This document shows positions 35,501-48,700 of a DNA stretch of 64,000 nucleotides, piece by piece. Source of the DNA: Branchipolynoe longqiensis (lineage: Eukaryota; Annelida; Polychaeta; Phyllodocida; Polynoidae); NCBI GenBank assembly GCA_030323885.1, contig CM059193.1, positions 56,696,749-56,760,748 of the forward strand, given 5' to 3'. Numbering within the stretch: the stretch's first letter is position 1; every line of letters starts with the position of its first letter. The position numbers and the translations under genes were made by a program. The notes under the pieces were generated by a model, which saw only the letters and a program-made list of their open reading frames with translations, did not search any database and was not told where the DNA came from.

Positions 35501-38500
35501 CATCATAATTAAGCTAACCACAGTTTTTATTATACTTACTGCGTATTTGCTTGTATGTAGACTAAATTTGCCGGAGCAACCCAACGACACGTAATCCAGT
35601 CGTGAGTTGTATATGCTAATTGCTGGTACCTCACGTGCTTCCTTCTCCCTAGCCTGAGGCTAGCCTGAGGCTGTATACCGAGGTAAAATATATATATATA
35701 TATATACATATATATATAACATATAACCGGAAGACCAGTGCTCTGGCGCTGACAAAAGATATTATTCGATGAATAAATACTTGAACCAAAAAAAAAAAAA
35801 ATACAGCTGTTCCTTATTTCAAATCATTAATGAAAGGTCAAATCATCATAATCTACTGGTCACTTGTTTCCTTTTGCCACCAGAACCGTCTGCTTTCCAA
35901 TCAGATCATTATTACACCATACGAACGGTTAAATATATACAGATATACATGAGATATAACTTGTTATATAAACATAAAGGAGCGGAATTACTATTGTTAT
36001 TATTATGCTATTTAATATATCATTATTACTTGTTGACAGTGGTTGATTTTACGCATATTTGGTTTCTGATTATTAACCAATCTCTGGCCTCGGGGTGCGA
36101 CTCCAACGCCGCGGGCTACACACCGGTGGCCAGATCGCTGAACACAACATCAATCTAATTGGTAACAATAAATGACAAAGTAAGGTACAAACAGGGTAAC
36201 TGAGGAGGTAAACAGGCTGAGGAGGCACAGAGCAATACAGGGGGCTCATGAGGAGCAGGGGGCTCGCGAGGAGCAAAGAGTCAGGGGCTCATGAGGAGCA
36301 GAGGATAAATAGTGAGGGGCTCATAAGGAGCAGTGTCAGAGTTGGTAGAGGGGGGGGCCGAGGAGCCCTCCGCCAAAGAGTAAGGAGAGGGCTCGAGGCA
36401 CGCCCGAGGCGGGGGCGCGGGGCGCCCGAGGCGGGGCCCGGAGAGGCAGGCCTGGATGAGAGGAGGGTCCGGGGTCTAGGTGGAGGGGGAGCGGGCGGCC
36501 AAAAAAGAAGGGTAGGCCCGCTCCTGAGGGCTGGGGGAGGAGGTCCGGCGAGGGTCGAGCCGGGGGGCCGCGAGCTCCTCAGGGCTGGGCTGGGTGGGGT
36601 CGGGCGGCTTCATGAAGGCGGTGTCGTGAAGGTCGGAGCCGTGGAGGCCGGTGGCTGGGCTGTCTGGGGGGGGGGGTCTCCCGTGAGGCTGGGCTGAGTC
36701 GTCTGAGGTGTGAGGTGCGGGGTGATGATCCTCGGCTTCGTCTGGGCGGCGTTTCGATCGGTGTTCGCTGGGTGGCCGTCGGTGGGCGTCGCGGGGCTGT
36801 CGGGAATGGTTGGGATGAGGTGCCGGCCTAGGCCGGCGGATCAAAAATCCGCCGAGGCGGCCGGGGTCTGGCGCTCACGGGCTTGCTTGGTGCGGCACCC
36901 GGCCTCGCTGTGCATTGTTAGTATGCGCCGGACGTTGGCGCAATACGCACAGACGTGCCGGCGCCTGTCTCCCACCTCGCCGTGAGCCTCTCCGAGAGGT
37001 GCCCGATCGCACGAGGCGGGATCGCGGTTCCAAGCGGTGCAGGGAGCCCCGTGAGCGTGCCTATCGTAGGCGGTGCGGGTGTCGGCTTGATGCCGGGGCT
37101 GGTGTGCGCCTCGGGCCCCATCGTCGCCTCGGGAGCTGGTGTTGCCGGGGTGGTGGGCGTGGTGAGGGAGTCGAGCCTGAGCGCGTTGAGGGCCACAGGG
37201 TCATGCCACCCCTGGGGGAGCCTTCCATCCGCGATCCAGGAAAAGATGGTCTCTGAGTACCGGCGGACGGTGGGCCAGGGGTGGATGAGGACGTCTCTCA
37301 TGAGGGTGAGGTGGTGTTGGTGTAGGCCCTGGAGGGAGTGATCCGGGAAGGATGGGTGGTTGACCATGGAGAGGAGGGCGAGGCTGTACTCGTCCTTGGT
37401 TGCTTCTCCGAGCTTGACTGCCTTGCGCCCCGCACCCCTCTCGACGAGGTCGCAAGGGAAGAGGTAATCGGCTGGGATCCCTCGGCGGCGCTCGGTGCGA
37501 TGCGCCTCGGCGGATGCGAGGATGTCGCGGACCGCGTCGGCCGCGGATGCCGGGCTGTAGTCCTCGGGATCCTGGCGGTAGGTGGGCGGTGGTGCTGAGC
37601 TGGCGTGGGCGCGGGTGTAGCCCTGGTACTGCAGGTGCGGGCCTCCGGGCTGAGTCGCTTGAGGTGGAGGCGGCGGCCGGCTCCCGGCTGCGGCGTAGGC
37701 CCGAGGTGCCGGGACGTGGTGCAGGCTGCAGGCGGGCTCCCGCCTCGGCGTGGGCGGGGGGCTCCCCGGGGCCCCTCGGGCTTGCCCCGTCTCGAGGGTC
37801 TCGATGCGTGTGGTGAGGCGGGTGATGGCCTCGATGAGGAGGGCCGTCTCGCTGCTGGGCTGGCCGGAGGGTGCTGCCGGGGAGGTCGGGGCCGTACAGG
37901 GGGCGGGGCTACCCGGGGAGCCCGAGGAGGGTCCTGGCGTGGCCATCCCGGAGGTCTTGGAGCTTCTCCGAGTCTTCCCTTTGCCGCGGCTGGGCATGGT
38001 GCAGGGTCGGCAGAGGAGCAGCGAGGTGGAGTAGCCAAAAAGAAGAAAAGGGGCAGAGAGCTGGAAGGCGGCTGGAGGCTGAGTGCCTGAGGGAGGCCGG
38101 CGGGCGGCCTTATAAGGGGGGAAGTGAGCAGAGGCAGGAGGGGGGTGAGTCGCTCAGGGGGGAGGTGAGCAGTGGCAGGGGTGAGTCGCTCAGGGGTGGG
38201 GGGAGGTGAGCAGTGGCAGGAGGGGGGGGGGTGAGTCGCTCAGGGCCGGGTGAGTCGCTCTCCCTCCCCTCGCATCAAACGAAATGCTTCGCATTACGAC
38301 CAATTGGTCACCAGGGTGAAGCACTTCCGGTGTAATAAATAGTAGGCGTTGTTACTCTGTCATGGTTCCATTGGTAACCAGATGCCCCCATAACCACAGG
38401 CCGTATTCGATTATTACGCTCCGTACCACTCGGGTCATCCGAGTCGTCAGGATTTCAAATAGAACACCGCGAGGTGAGCCTAAAAATACACGGGTCGTGT

Positions 38501-39693
38501 GCAAAATGACCCGACCCCAGTGCCCAACGTCTTGGCTGGAGGCGTCAGGAGCAATGACATCACATTTGTGCTGTAGGATAACAGCTACCAGTACAATTTT
38601 TACAGTTTGTTTGTTGTTGTTTTAAGTCCTAGAAACATCTAAGGTCATATCAGGGGGGTCCACACGTTTACAAAAATGTTTTTTTTTGTTTTTAATAACC
38701 CAGATTAATGAAATGGACATATATCTTAAACTATGCAATCATAAAATACTTTAAATCCTATTTTGCTGTAGTTATATTGGCTATTTAAAAAAAAGAAGTT
38801 TTGAATAAAGCCACCATTTTCCCCACCCCGAGCGTATTCGTTTATGCAACTAGAGGTTGTTGGACCTGCGCATGCGCCAAAAAGTGATTCGGATGACTCG
38901 AGTTGTTTAATCAAATACGGCCATAGGTTCAAACCATTCTGTTTGTATAAGAAACTGTCAGCCCCATTTCAGCAATCTCACCTACCCGAACTGAAGTATG
39001 TTTGTTATCCACTTGGAGTTAGCGTCCCAAATGTTATCATGTTACTTTTTTTCTTCTTCTTTGTGTGTGAAGATTTATACTGCCTATCACGGATAAGTCT
39101 GAATAGACTTGTTTTCACCATTAGACAGTTTGTCAATAGAAACCAAGCGATTTTTAAGCTCCGACACTACATAGACATGGAATGAGAGCAACTGGCCTTT
39201 GATGACGCTGTAAGTTATACACAGCGGTGGAAATCCAAATTGGCAGAGGTGGGAGCACGGGGAATCGAACCACTGACCTTTGGATTAGGAATCCGACCTA
39301 GAAAAAAGTCAGACTCTAACCACTCCACCGGAGAGAACTATTAATTTACATAAATGTGGGTCAATTGGAGTGGGGAAGCCTCGTACAAGATCACCACTGT
39401 GGGTGACAGACCAAACAGCTCACATACACTTGCATGCCACCTGTGCTGCCACCTGCCACCGTTGTTAGTTACATAACAGTAGAAGAGTAAGGAAGAAATA
39501 TAGCAACTCAGCTACAACACTGTGTAGCTGTTATTCTTACAATAGCCAATAGTAGTCAGGGGCGTAGCTAGACCTTTAACGATGTGTGCTCCTAATTTCG
39601 GCAGGGGGTTTAGGGGGCCGCTTAAGCTTAAGCTGGCGGATTTGACACATTTTAGACTTGAGTTTTCGACACTCCGGACTACTACATGCCTTC

Positions 39694-39746
<53 letters not shown>

Positions 39747-42700
39747 TATTTTTTAATTTAATTTTTTTTTTACAAAACGATGTGGACGTTTTGGCGTACG
39801 CGCGTACGCCTAGCTACGCCCCTGGTAGTCTCTGGAAAAAGATAAGATTCATCTTATAAAGGAACAATTAGTTGCTCAATATACAGTGAAACCCCGATTT
39901 AACGCATCCCAATTTGACACGAAATCAGATATAACAAGATGATTCAGTGGAACGGGAATTCTCTATTTCGAAGTTAATTCAATCAACTGAATCCCGATTA
40001 AGCGCGACCGTGCTTTTTTTCGCGATGTCTTTTTATGGACTTCAATGATGGTCTTATAACTGGGGTTCACTCTATAAAACAAAATATTCAAGACATGTAC
40101 AACCTTTTACTGTGGTTTTCAGACACAATATATAAGAACTATCATCGAGGTGTGCTTGTGCAAAAGGGTAACATTGCCACTCTAAAAGGACTTGAACCCA
40201 CACACCTGCCTTTTCGAGACCTGCGTGGTTCAACACTATTAAGCACTATACCATAGCTTGCCCTGTATCCTGGTAATAGCACCAATATCATGGACATGTT
40301 TTTTGCAAATAAAGGTAAACATGCCTAGAATGGTAATCGAACCATCAGTCATGGCATTTCAGGGATAGGGTGCTTACCATTAGGCTATCTAGGTTCCCTG
40401 ATGCAATGAACCTATCCCCACCTTCCTGTGGATGTGGCATTTCACCTGGGGAGGTGTGTGTACCTCACTACACAACAAGAATGCATACACATTAATGGCG
40501 ATTAAACTTGCATAGTCAGATGGTGTTGAGCTTCTGACATTTACTGAGATAAATAATTAGGTTTAACTCTAAAATCTACCTTACTTTAGCTTGAAGAAAA
40601 AAATGGCTAACTTTTGAGATATTTGAAGCGCAACCATGCAAGATTAATTTGGCAAGCACGCCAAAACCCTGACACCATAGCATTCTGTAGTAACTCATTC
40701 TATTCAATTGCCTCAGTATTCCCTTCTGTGTGGCGACAAACGTTTGATAAGTGCACGAGTATCTAAGTTAGATATGTATAATCAAATTGAGATAATTGCT
40801 TTGATTTAGAAAATGTGATGTTTTCATCGGACTATGCAACTTTAAAAAATGCGCTTAGTAATTCTGAGTGAGTTATAGACAGCAAACAGTAAATGTAGTA
40901 ATATAAATGATGAGTAAACAAATCATCAGAAACAGTGCCTATATAAACACGTAAGCACATTTACATAGGCTCATAGCATGCAGGGGCGTAGCTAGACCTT
41001 TAACGATGTGTACTCCTAATTTCGGCAGGGGGTTTAGGGGGCTGCTTAATCTTAAGCTGGCGGATTTGACACATTTTAGACTTGAGTTTTCGACACTCCG
41101 GACTACTACATGCCTCCTCTCTCTCTCTCTCTATATTAGTTTTTAATTAAATTTTTTGTTGACAAAACGATGTGGACGTTTTGGCATACGTGCGTACGCC
41201 TAGCTACGCCCCTGGTATGCTTACTGATTCTGAATTAGTAATACAAATATATACAGCAATATCAAACCACAAGCAATGTGTTTCTATGACAGTTACCAGT
41301 TCTGAGTAAATACACAATGCAAAGCGCAGATAACACAATATAGACATGCAAACATAGTTCAATAAAATACTTAAAGCTGCATAGTCCGATGGTTTCAAGT
41401 TTCTGGTATTTTCTGAGATAAATATATCGGATTGATTTTTTAAATCTACATTACTGTAGTTTAAAGTAACTTTTATTTTAAATGGCAAACTTTTGAGATA
41501 TTTGAAGTGCAAACATATAAAAATTAGTTTTAGCGAGCATGCCAAAACTGTGATACCGTAGCCTTCAGCAGTAATGGGTTCTATTAAATTGACTTAGTAT
41601 GTCCTTTTATGTGGCAACAAATGCTTACTAAGTGCATCAGTATCTAAGTGAGATATGTAGAATCAAATGTAAATAATTGTCTTGGTTTTGAAAATTTGAT
41701 ACTTTTATCGGACTATGCAGCTTTTATAATCCGGGATATGTAAGAAGTTATCTAAAGTTTTCAACAGTGATTGATTGATTGGTGGTTGTTTTTAAACCAT
41801 GTTTGTTTGTTGTTGTTTTACGTCCTAGCAACATCTAAGGTCATATCAGGACGGGTACCGACTTGTGACAGTGCGCACTCATGGCGACTTTATAGTGCTG
41901 TCTCACTGAGAAACCAGGTCGCCGGCACCATGACCTTGTATCCAACTCAGTCACATTATGCTGACACTGAGCACACCAGTCCTTGCCCTGTCCTAATAAT
42001 GCCGAGCGCCTGGCTAGGAATTGACAAGCACCAATTTTCAAGTCATTGGTTTGACTCGACCAAGGTTCAAACCCACGATCCCACGATCTACCAGCAAGGG
42101 AGACAGATGCTCCAACTCATTCGGCCATCCCGTCTGGTCTCTTTTACACCATGTAGGCAGCAACGGTAATATTCATGACATATATAGAGAATACTACACC
42201 ATGTAGGCAGCAACGGTAATATTCACGACATATAGAGAATACAGCTTTTCAAGAGTCCCCCTGCACAGCCCACCCCACCTTCCTCTACAGAGTAGTGTAG
42301 CCTACATCAATATTTTACCACAGAAGACGACAGTGGCTCATGTTATAATACACTAGCTTTAACCTGTGCTGTGCATGGATTAAAGCTAGGCTCCACATCA
42401 ATCCCTGAACCAATCTTGTGTTGAACTGTCATTATATATATATTCATAGTCTCTGACTATATTCAGAGACAGTGTATATATCTATGTTCTCTGTTATATT
42501 CTGGACTTGTGCACGGCCGCGTTTCAATATAGTGCCACCATCTGGTGGAATTTATCTGTACCATTATGTGGTAAACCATATCAGTGACGCTCTCTAATGG
42601 CGGAGTTAACAACACTCACGGTTACGTGACTCACAATAGATGGCACTCTGGTCGAAATGACCAAAGTTAGTAAAAATCCATCAAAATTAATATGAAAAGT

Positions 42701-45700
42701 GTACCGTAGCCGCAAAAGAATGCTATTAACCACCTATGCATGGCAAAGCATTGGTGGAATACGATGATGTGCTTTGGCAGTGCCGATTAACAGAGGAGTA
42801 GTGATCAGAACAACCCTAAAACTGAACCACCGTTCGGTATTATACCTACGTATATACAACGTATATACAGATGTAAGCAAATACGCACGGTGCCTCCCCC
42901 GGTGGCGTGGGTCGGAACTAGCTTAGTTCACCGCCCCGCCGCAGGGTGCTTTACATATATGCCTTGGGCTATAGCCTCCCTTCAGCCAGTCGCTATAGGC
43001 CTCCCTACGTCAACAACAATTTTTTATTCTTTTTTCTACTTTTATTTTTATATTTACTTTTCTCTTTTACATTACCTTTATTCCTTTTACATACTTATTC
43101 ACTTTGTTCTATCGGTAGGGCATTTGAGCCCAGCCAGGTGCATTTGATGTTATTCCTAATAAATATTGTACCCACCACTCTGGTTCTAGTGCTATTCTTA
43201 CATATATATATAATAACTTTTACTAAACCATAAAAGCTGTACATGACTGCCACCTTCCTTCCTCCCCCCCCACTCTCGGTTGTATATTTTGTACGATTGT
43301 GAAAATGTTGAAAGCTTTGGATGACTCCAAACACTATGCAAACAACATATGTCGTGACGAAAAAAAACACACACAAAATACTTATATATAACGCTTACTA
43401 ATTCTGAGAAAGCAACAACTTGCAAAGAGAATATGATACAATAGCCACACCAAACAAAATACATTGATAAACAGTTCAATGGAATACTTACTAATATTGG
43501 GCACGGCACAGTCAAAGTACTGACTGACATTGCACAGAGGGGGCTGGTCTGAAACAGGAAACAGGAAAAATTCTATGGCACCAATAATAGACTGCGCAAT
43601 CAAAATGTTTCGCTTCAGGTTTTTAAATCAAGACTGCATCACAATTAGATTGTTTGTTTGCTTGTTTAGTGCACTCATGGTGACTTTATAGTGCTGCCAC
43701 CAAGGTGGGGCTCCCACATGCAGTGATGGGGAGCTGACCCTGGGGGGTTTCCGTCCCTTATGACCTTAGATGTTACCAGGACGTGAAACTCCAACAACCA
43801 ACCAACCTTGGGGGTTGAAACTGAGCTGAGGTCGTCCATGCTCTTCAAAGTTTAAGTGTATAGCTTTGTAGACCCGCTAAGGCATAAGGAAGAGTAGTTG
43901 TGGGAAATACAGTTTATTGACACAAGATAGTACTGTACCTAGCTGGCCACAAACCGACTAATCATAATAATAACAACAACAAATTCCTCTCGCCCGAACG
44001 GTAAGTTAGTTCGGCGCGCAGGCCGGGTGGCGTATCACGAAGGCGCCGGGCCAGTCGAGCGCCGTGGTTATATATCTGCTGCTGGCACCGACTAGCGAGT
44101 AGCGGGCGCATAATGCTTAGTCGAACCCGCCCGGCTCTAGTGGCAGACTAGCGTAAATGCCAGAACCACCGCACAGCCCGCGCGTTCGAAACGCCAATTG
44201 TGAAACCTGTTGACAGGGGAGGAGAACCTATATACTATCTATATTTATCAGTAGGGCTGTCATTTGCTCGGCCTTGTTGTCATTTATAATAACACTAATA
44301 ATATTAATAATAACAAGAATTCACGATGCTGGAGACAGGAATAGTGCAACAATAACTTTATTTGTACAATTTCAGCTCACTCTGGCATTTCTTCCACTAT
44401 CATTGAATATCATAGAGAAAACAACAAATACGCTTAAGTCAATAAACATTTTTCACAATAATACTGTAGTGGTCTGCACTGACCTCTCAGGCAAGGAGCC
44501 ACATAGACAGGTAGGCGTGGGTAGCGTGTTGATATCGGGGAGCCTAGGTGGTGTAATGGTTAGCACACTGGCCCGGAATGCAAAGAGATGTGGGTTCGAG
44601 TCCCGCTCTAGGGGCAGTATTTCCCATTTTCATCACCCCCACGACACTGGTTGCCGTGACCATGATCCTGTACAAGCTACACGCTGTATAGTTGTAGAAC
44701 CTACCCTGTGTATGTGTAAGTGCATTGCCTGTATATATGTAATTGTAAGCATTTAAAGACTTACAATTCCAGGGGGACGAGTGTAGTGGTCTGCACTGAC
44801 CTCTCAGGCAAGGAGCCACATAGACAGGTAGGCGTGGGTAGCGTGTTGATATCGGGGAGCCTAGGTGGTGTAATGGTTAGCACACTGGCCCGGAATGCAA
44901 AGAGATGTGGGTTCGAGTCCCGCTCTAGGCGCAGTATTTCCCATTTTCATCACCCCCACGACAATACTATATTTTTTAGATGGTTCAACATATTTTTATA
45001 GGATACAGATAGCAATGTATTACTCATTTTTAAGTTTAAACATATTTCTTTCTTAATAATTTATTTAATTAATCTTCACTCAGGTAAACTCTGGAAACCG
45101 GCAAACTTGTTCATGGGAATACATGTCTTAATAGATATTCATTCGAATACAAACTTCTTACAATTTTTTCTACTAGTCAGCACTTATTATTCGAGCATCA
45201 CAGAGCTAGGGGTACCCTGCCCCGAGTTAGGTACCCACATATTTATAAGCAATCATAAGCTACTGCATAAGACTATGGGTGTATCAGTTCTATACTTTTA
45301 GAGGAGGGCAAATGAAAAATGTACTGTTAATTGGGTAATATTAATACAGGTCAACCAAAAGCTTGAAGCATCTCAGACACTCGACCAAATAAATTTGAGA
45401 GTGTCCGAGGTGCTTCCGAGAAGGACTTCCTGTCCACGTACAGGAAAAGAGCAGTCGAATGCCAGCGATTGAGGCACCTCCTTTGGCACATGCTTGCACT
45501 CGCCCTCATTTCAGGCTGTGGAGTGTTATCCTGTCAGGACAGCGGTGCCCCGCAGACTTCAGGGCCAAGCGGATCGCCTCTAGAAGCATTGAGACTAGTA
45601 GCGGCTCGCCGTCCAGGTGCAGGAAGTCAGAATCGCCAGGACCGACGGTGTGGCTCTCCTTTACCTTTTCCAGGCATGAACAGGACAGCATAAGGAGCCC

Positions 45701-48700
45701 GACGTACATGGTAGCTTAACCGTGTAGAAATCTTCCCCCAGTCTCGCCGTTTTGGACGACCTGACCCTTATGAGGAGACTTGTTCATCTGCACACGCACA
45801 TCTGCATCCCCAAAGCATGAGGTTCACGTCTCCGGACCTCAGTGCAAAGAACAGCCTGTTCCTGCAACTCCCTCCAACCTTGATTTCAAACAAGCAAGAA
45901 TCACATTCTATTAGTTCCCCCTGGAAGACCCCTCTAGTAATCCCCCTAGGATAGCCTAAATCTACAATAATTCTTCTCTCTGCCGTATTTTTCTTTGGCC
46001 TAGTCATTAAAGGGCTTATTTGATCCCAAGGAGTAAAGGGTGAAAGGCCCTAGCATCGCTTCCTCTTTTAATTCTTTCTTAATATACTTAGTTATCCATA
46101 CCTTATTTTTCTGTGATCCTTTATGGTTTTCTTGTTGCAGATACTGGGGGAACATGACCTATATAATCTGCAGAACAACCAAACTATACAAACTCTAGAA
46201 TTATTTTATCCTCATAATTAACTAATTTACTCCTCCAATTTGACATTTTTAAACCTCAAGGTACTGGTAGTCCTGCTTCCATATAGTTTGGCAGGCCCGT
46301 AGCTCTTAGTTTATTATAAATTTGCAGATAATGTACCTCAACATTTATTTAACACTCCACTACCACTGGCCAAAATTCTAACAATCTGTCATTATAATCT
46401 AACGGCGATACTTTTAATACTTTCTTTTTCTTTCCTACTTCTTGGCTAATTGAAATGTCTTCAAGACTATCCAAACCTTTTCTTCTGAACTGAAGACAAT
46501 TTTTTCTTTACTTCAAACTTCCACTAAAAACTCATCAATACACAATTCTGGGAAAGGTGAGGAGCATGAAAACCGACTTATGGTATCTGGTAGGCATCCG
46601 AATTGAGATGTTACAAAGATTGGATTGTCAGTGAGCCTATGAGTGCTGGGTTGAACACCCGGATGATAAGCATACATTGTGGCCCAACGTCGGCTAATTG
46701 TGTGTTGTTGGCAGTGCAGCTTTGCTGCGCCAAAGAGGGACAAGATACTCAGGTGCCTCAGTATCCTGAACGGATTGTGTTTTCTTATCTCCTAAAATAT
46801 TTCTGCTTGAAATGCTACTATTATTCACCACATCTAAAACTTTAAGTATCTCTCGATTTACTATTCTTTTATTTTTTAGTCTCTTTTAGGCTGTTGGGTA
46901 CTATGAATATAGAGTTTGTTGTTGATATGTTACCATGACAACCTTCCAAACCGACTTTTCTCTCTTCCAAATTTTTCTTTTGTAACATCCAGCCTAGTTC
47001 CTATTGCAAAAGCATCCCTCTGTATATCCTTAATGGTGGCCCTATCCTCCCACCCATCTTCTATTCTTCCATCACTTATCATCGAAAAAATGTTTTATGA
47101 CCACAACAGCACAGAGGGCCAATCCCAGTTGGCTGCCATATCTGATATATCAATCATGTGTTTTCTTATGTCTTTAACCCATTTTTGTGGTAGTTTAGGC
47201 TATTCTAACAAACGGTTTATGGCTGACATGTATTCGTAAAAAGTTGAGCTACTTTTTGGCACTTTTCTCATACAGTCTTCTCTGATTACATATAAGTGAA
47301 GCGTCAATGCTTTCTTACTGCCCATTTTTCTGCAGTGTCGGTCTCTTTTCCTCAAAAGCTCTCGTATGTCATCCCCCGAATCGTCCTGGTCAGTCTCAGA
47401 ATTTGAATCGTTTGAACAACTGTCCCAAACGACTCTGTAACATCTGCTGTCTCTTCGTTGCTTATACGTCTTCTGCTTGAACGCCCTCCTTTCCATCTTC
47501 CTCGCTCTCTTCACATTAGAAGCCTACATATGCATCTCGTCCCCACTACTGCTGTACAAAGACGAAGGACAATGTCTCAGTCTCACGATCTTCTCTGCAG
47601 CTGGCGGCGCCCGGCATGTTGACAGCGTCCCTGCTCCTCCTGCACTTCGTGGGCCGTGCTGGTTGTCGCTCTATTAATTGACGATTCTAGGGGACCTAAC
47701 CGATCAAACAGAGACTTGGTATTCACGTCCCACTGTGTCTTAAGTGTATCTTGTAAGAAGGTAACAGTCACCACGTCTGGTGGATCGCTACTGGAGCAAC
47801 GGGTTCAAAACTTTTAGAAAAACCCGGAGATGAAACACGTCGACGTGGTGACTGTACCGCCGGACTAGCTTTAAAACTGCTCCGAGATTCCAAAGTGATA
47901 TTACGACTCAACTTGCGTTTCTTACGACTTCCCTTTAGCCTAGGCATTTTCCAGAGAAATCACAAAGATTTGAAACTTTTGACAGATGATAGGCCTAAAC
48001 CATGCGGGTTTGAAATTGAAATCGATCCACACTGTGTGCTGCTCCAGTAGTGAATGCCCAGTGGTTTGGCTAGGTTTACCACAAAGCCTGTGTACCCATG
48101 GCAACAAGAACACTACCATGTTATTGGCTGCGGTGAGAAAGCCCTGACAACGCGTCATCGAAATTATCCTGGCACCCTATCACGGTCAACAAGGTATGAA
48201 AGCTACACCGTTATTGGCTACGGGCGAAAAAGGCCTGACAACTCATTATGGATGTTATCCTGGCACCTACCACAGTCTCCAGCGTCGTGAATTACCCATG
48301 TTACTGGCAACATGCACAATACTAATCTAAACAAATTCTTTGAGATTCTTTGTAATAATAATAATAATAATAATAATAATTCAAACAAATTCTTAGAGAT
48401 TTGTAATAATAATAATAATACCAATTTAAACAAATCTTCGATATTTGCAATAATAATAACAATAATACTTATTTAAGCGAATTTTGTTAGATTTGTAATA
48501 ATAATAACAATAAAAATAATACTAATTTAAACAAATCTTTGAGATTTGTAATAATAATGATGATAATTAAAATAATAATAAAAATGACAACACTAATTTA
48601 AACAAATTCTGAGATTTGTAATAATAATAACGGTAACAATAACAACAACGATAATACTAATTTAAACAAATTCATGTTCATCTGAACCAGAGCGCAGGTA

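Larger units (their letters stand above)
29540..35690 (-). mobile_element. DIRS-type tyrosine-recombinase retrotransposon, full length, carrying a nested insertion
   Basis: The coding order on the minus strand is gag-like ORF, RT, RNase H, then tyrosine recombinase. The right terminus (35618-35690) and left terminus (29540-29652) share an inverted block, aattgctggtacctcacgtg and on to ccctagcc. Between the recombinase end and the left terminus lies an internal complementary region. 29761-29843 is the reverse complement of 29540-29622, and 29848-29892 is the reverse complement of 35647-35690. That layout is diagnostic of DIRS elements, which replicate through a circle and do not make target duplications. 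Removing the 30138-31748 insertion gives an original length of about 4.5 kb. Lesions in pol make it non-functional. Confidence 0.88.

Noticed and set aside
36248..38209. Several long Gly/Arg-rich plus-strand ORFs and Pro/Arg-rich minus-strand ORFs
   Set aside because: Alternative-frame shadows of GC-rich sequence around the gag-like ORF; low complexity only.
44541..44620. Functional tRNA gene (and second copy at 44859-44938)
   Set aside because: The B box is good and acceptor ends nearly pair, but the anticodon arm does not fold and each copy sits inside a larger 180-bp repeat; called tRNA-derived instead.
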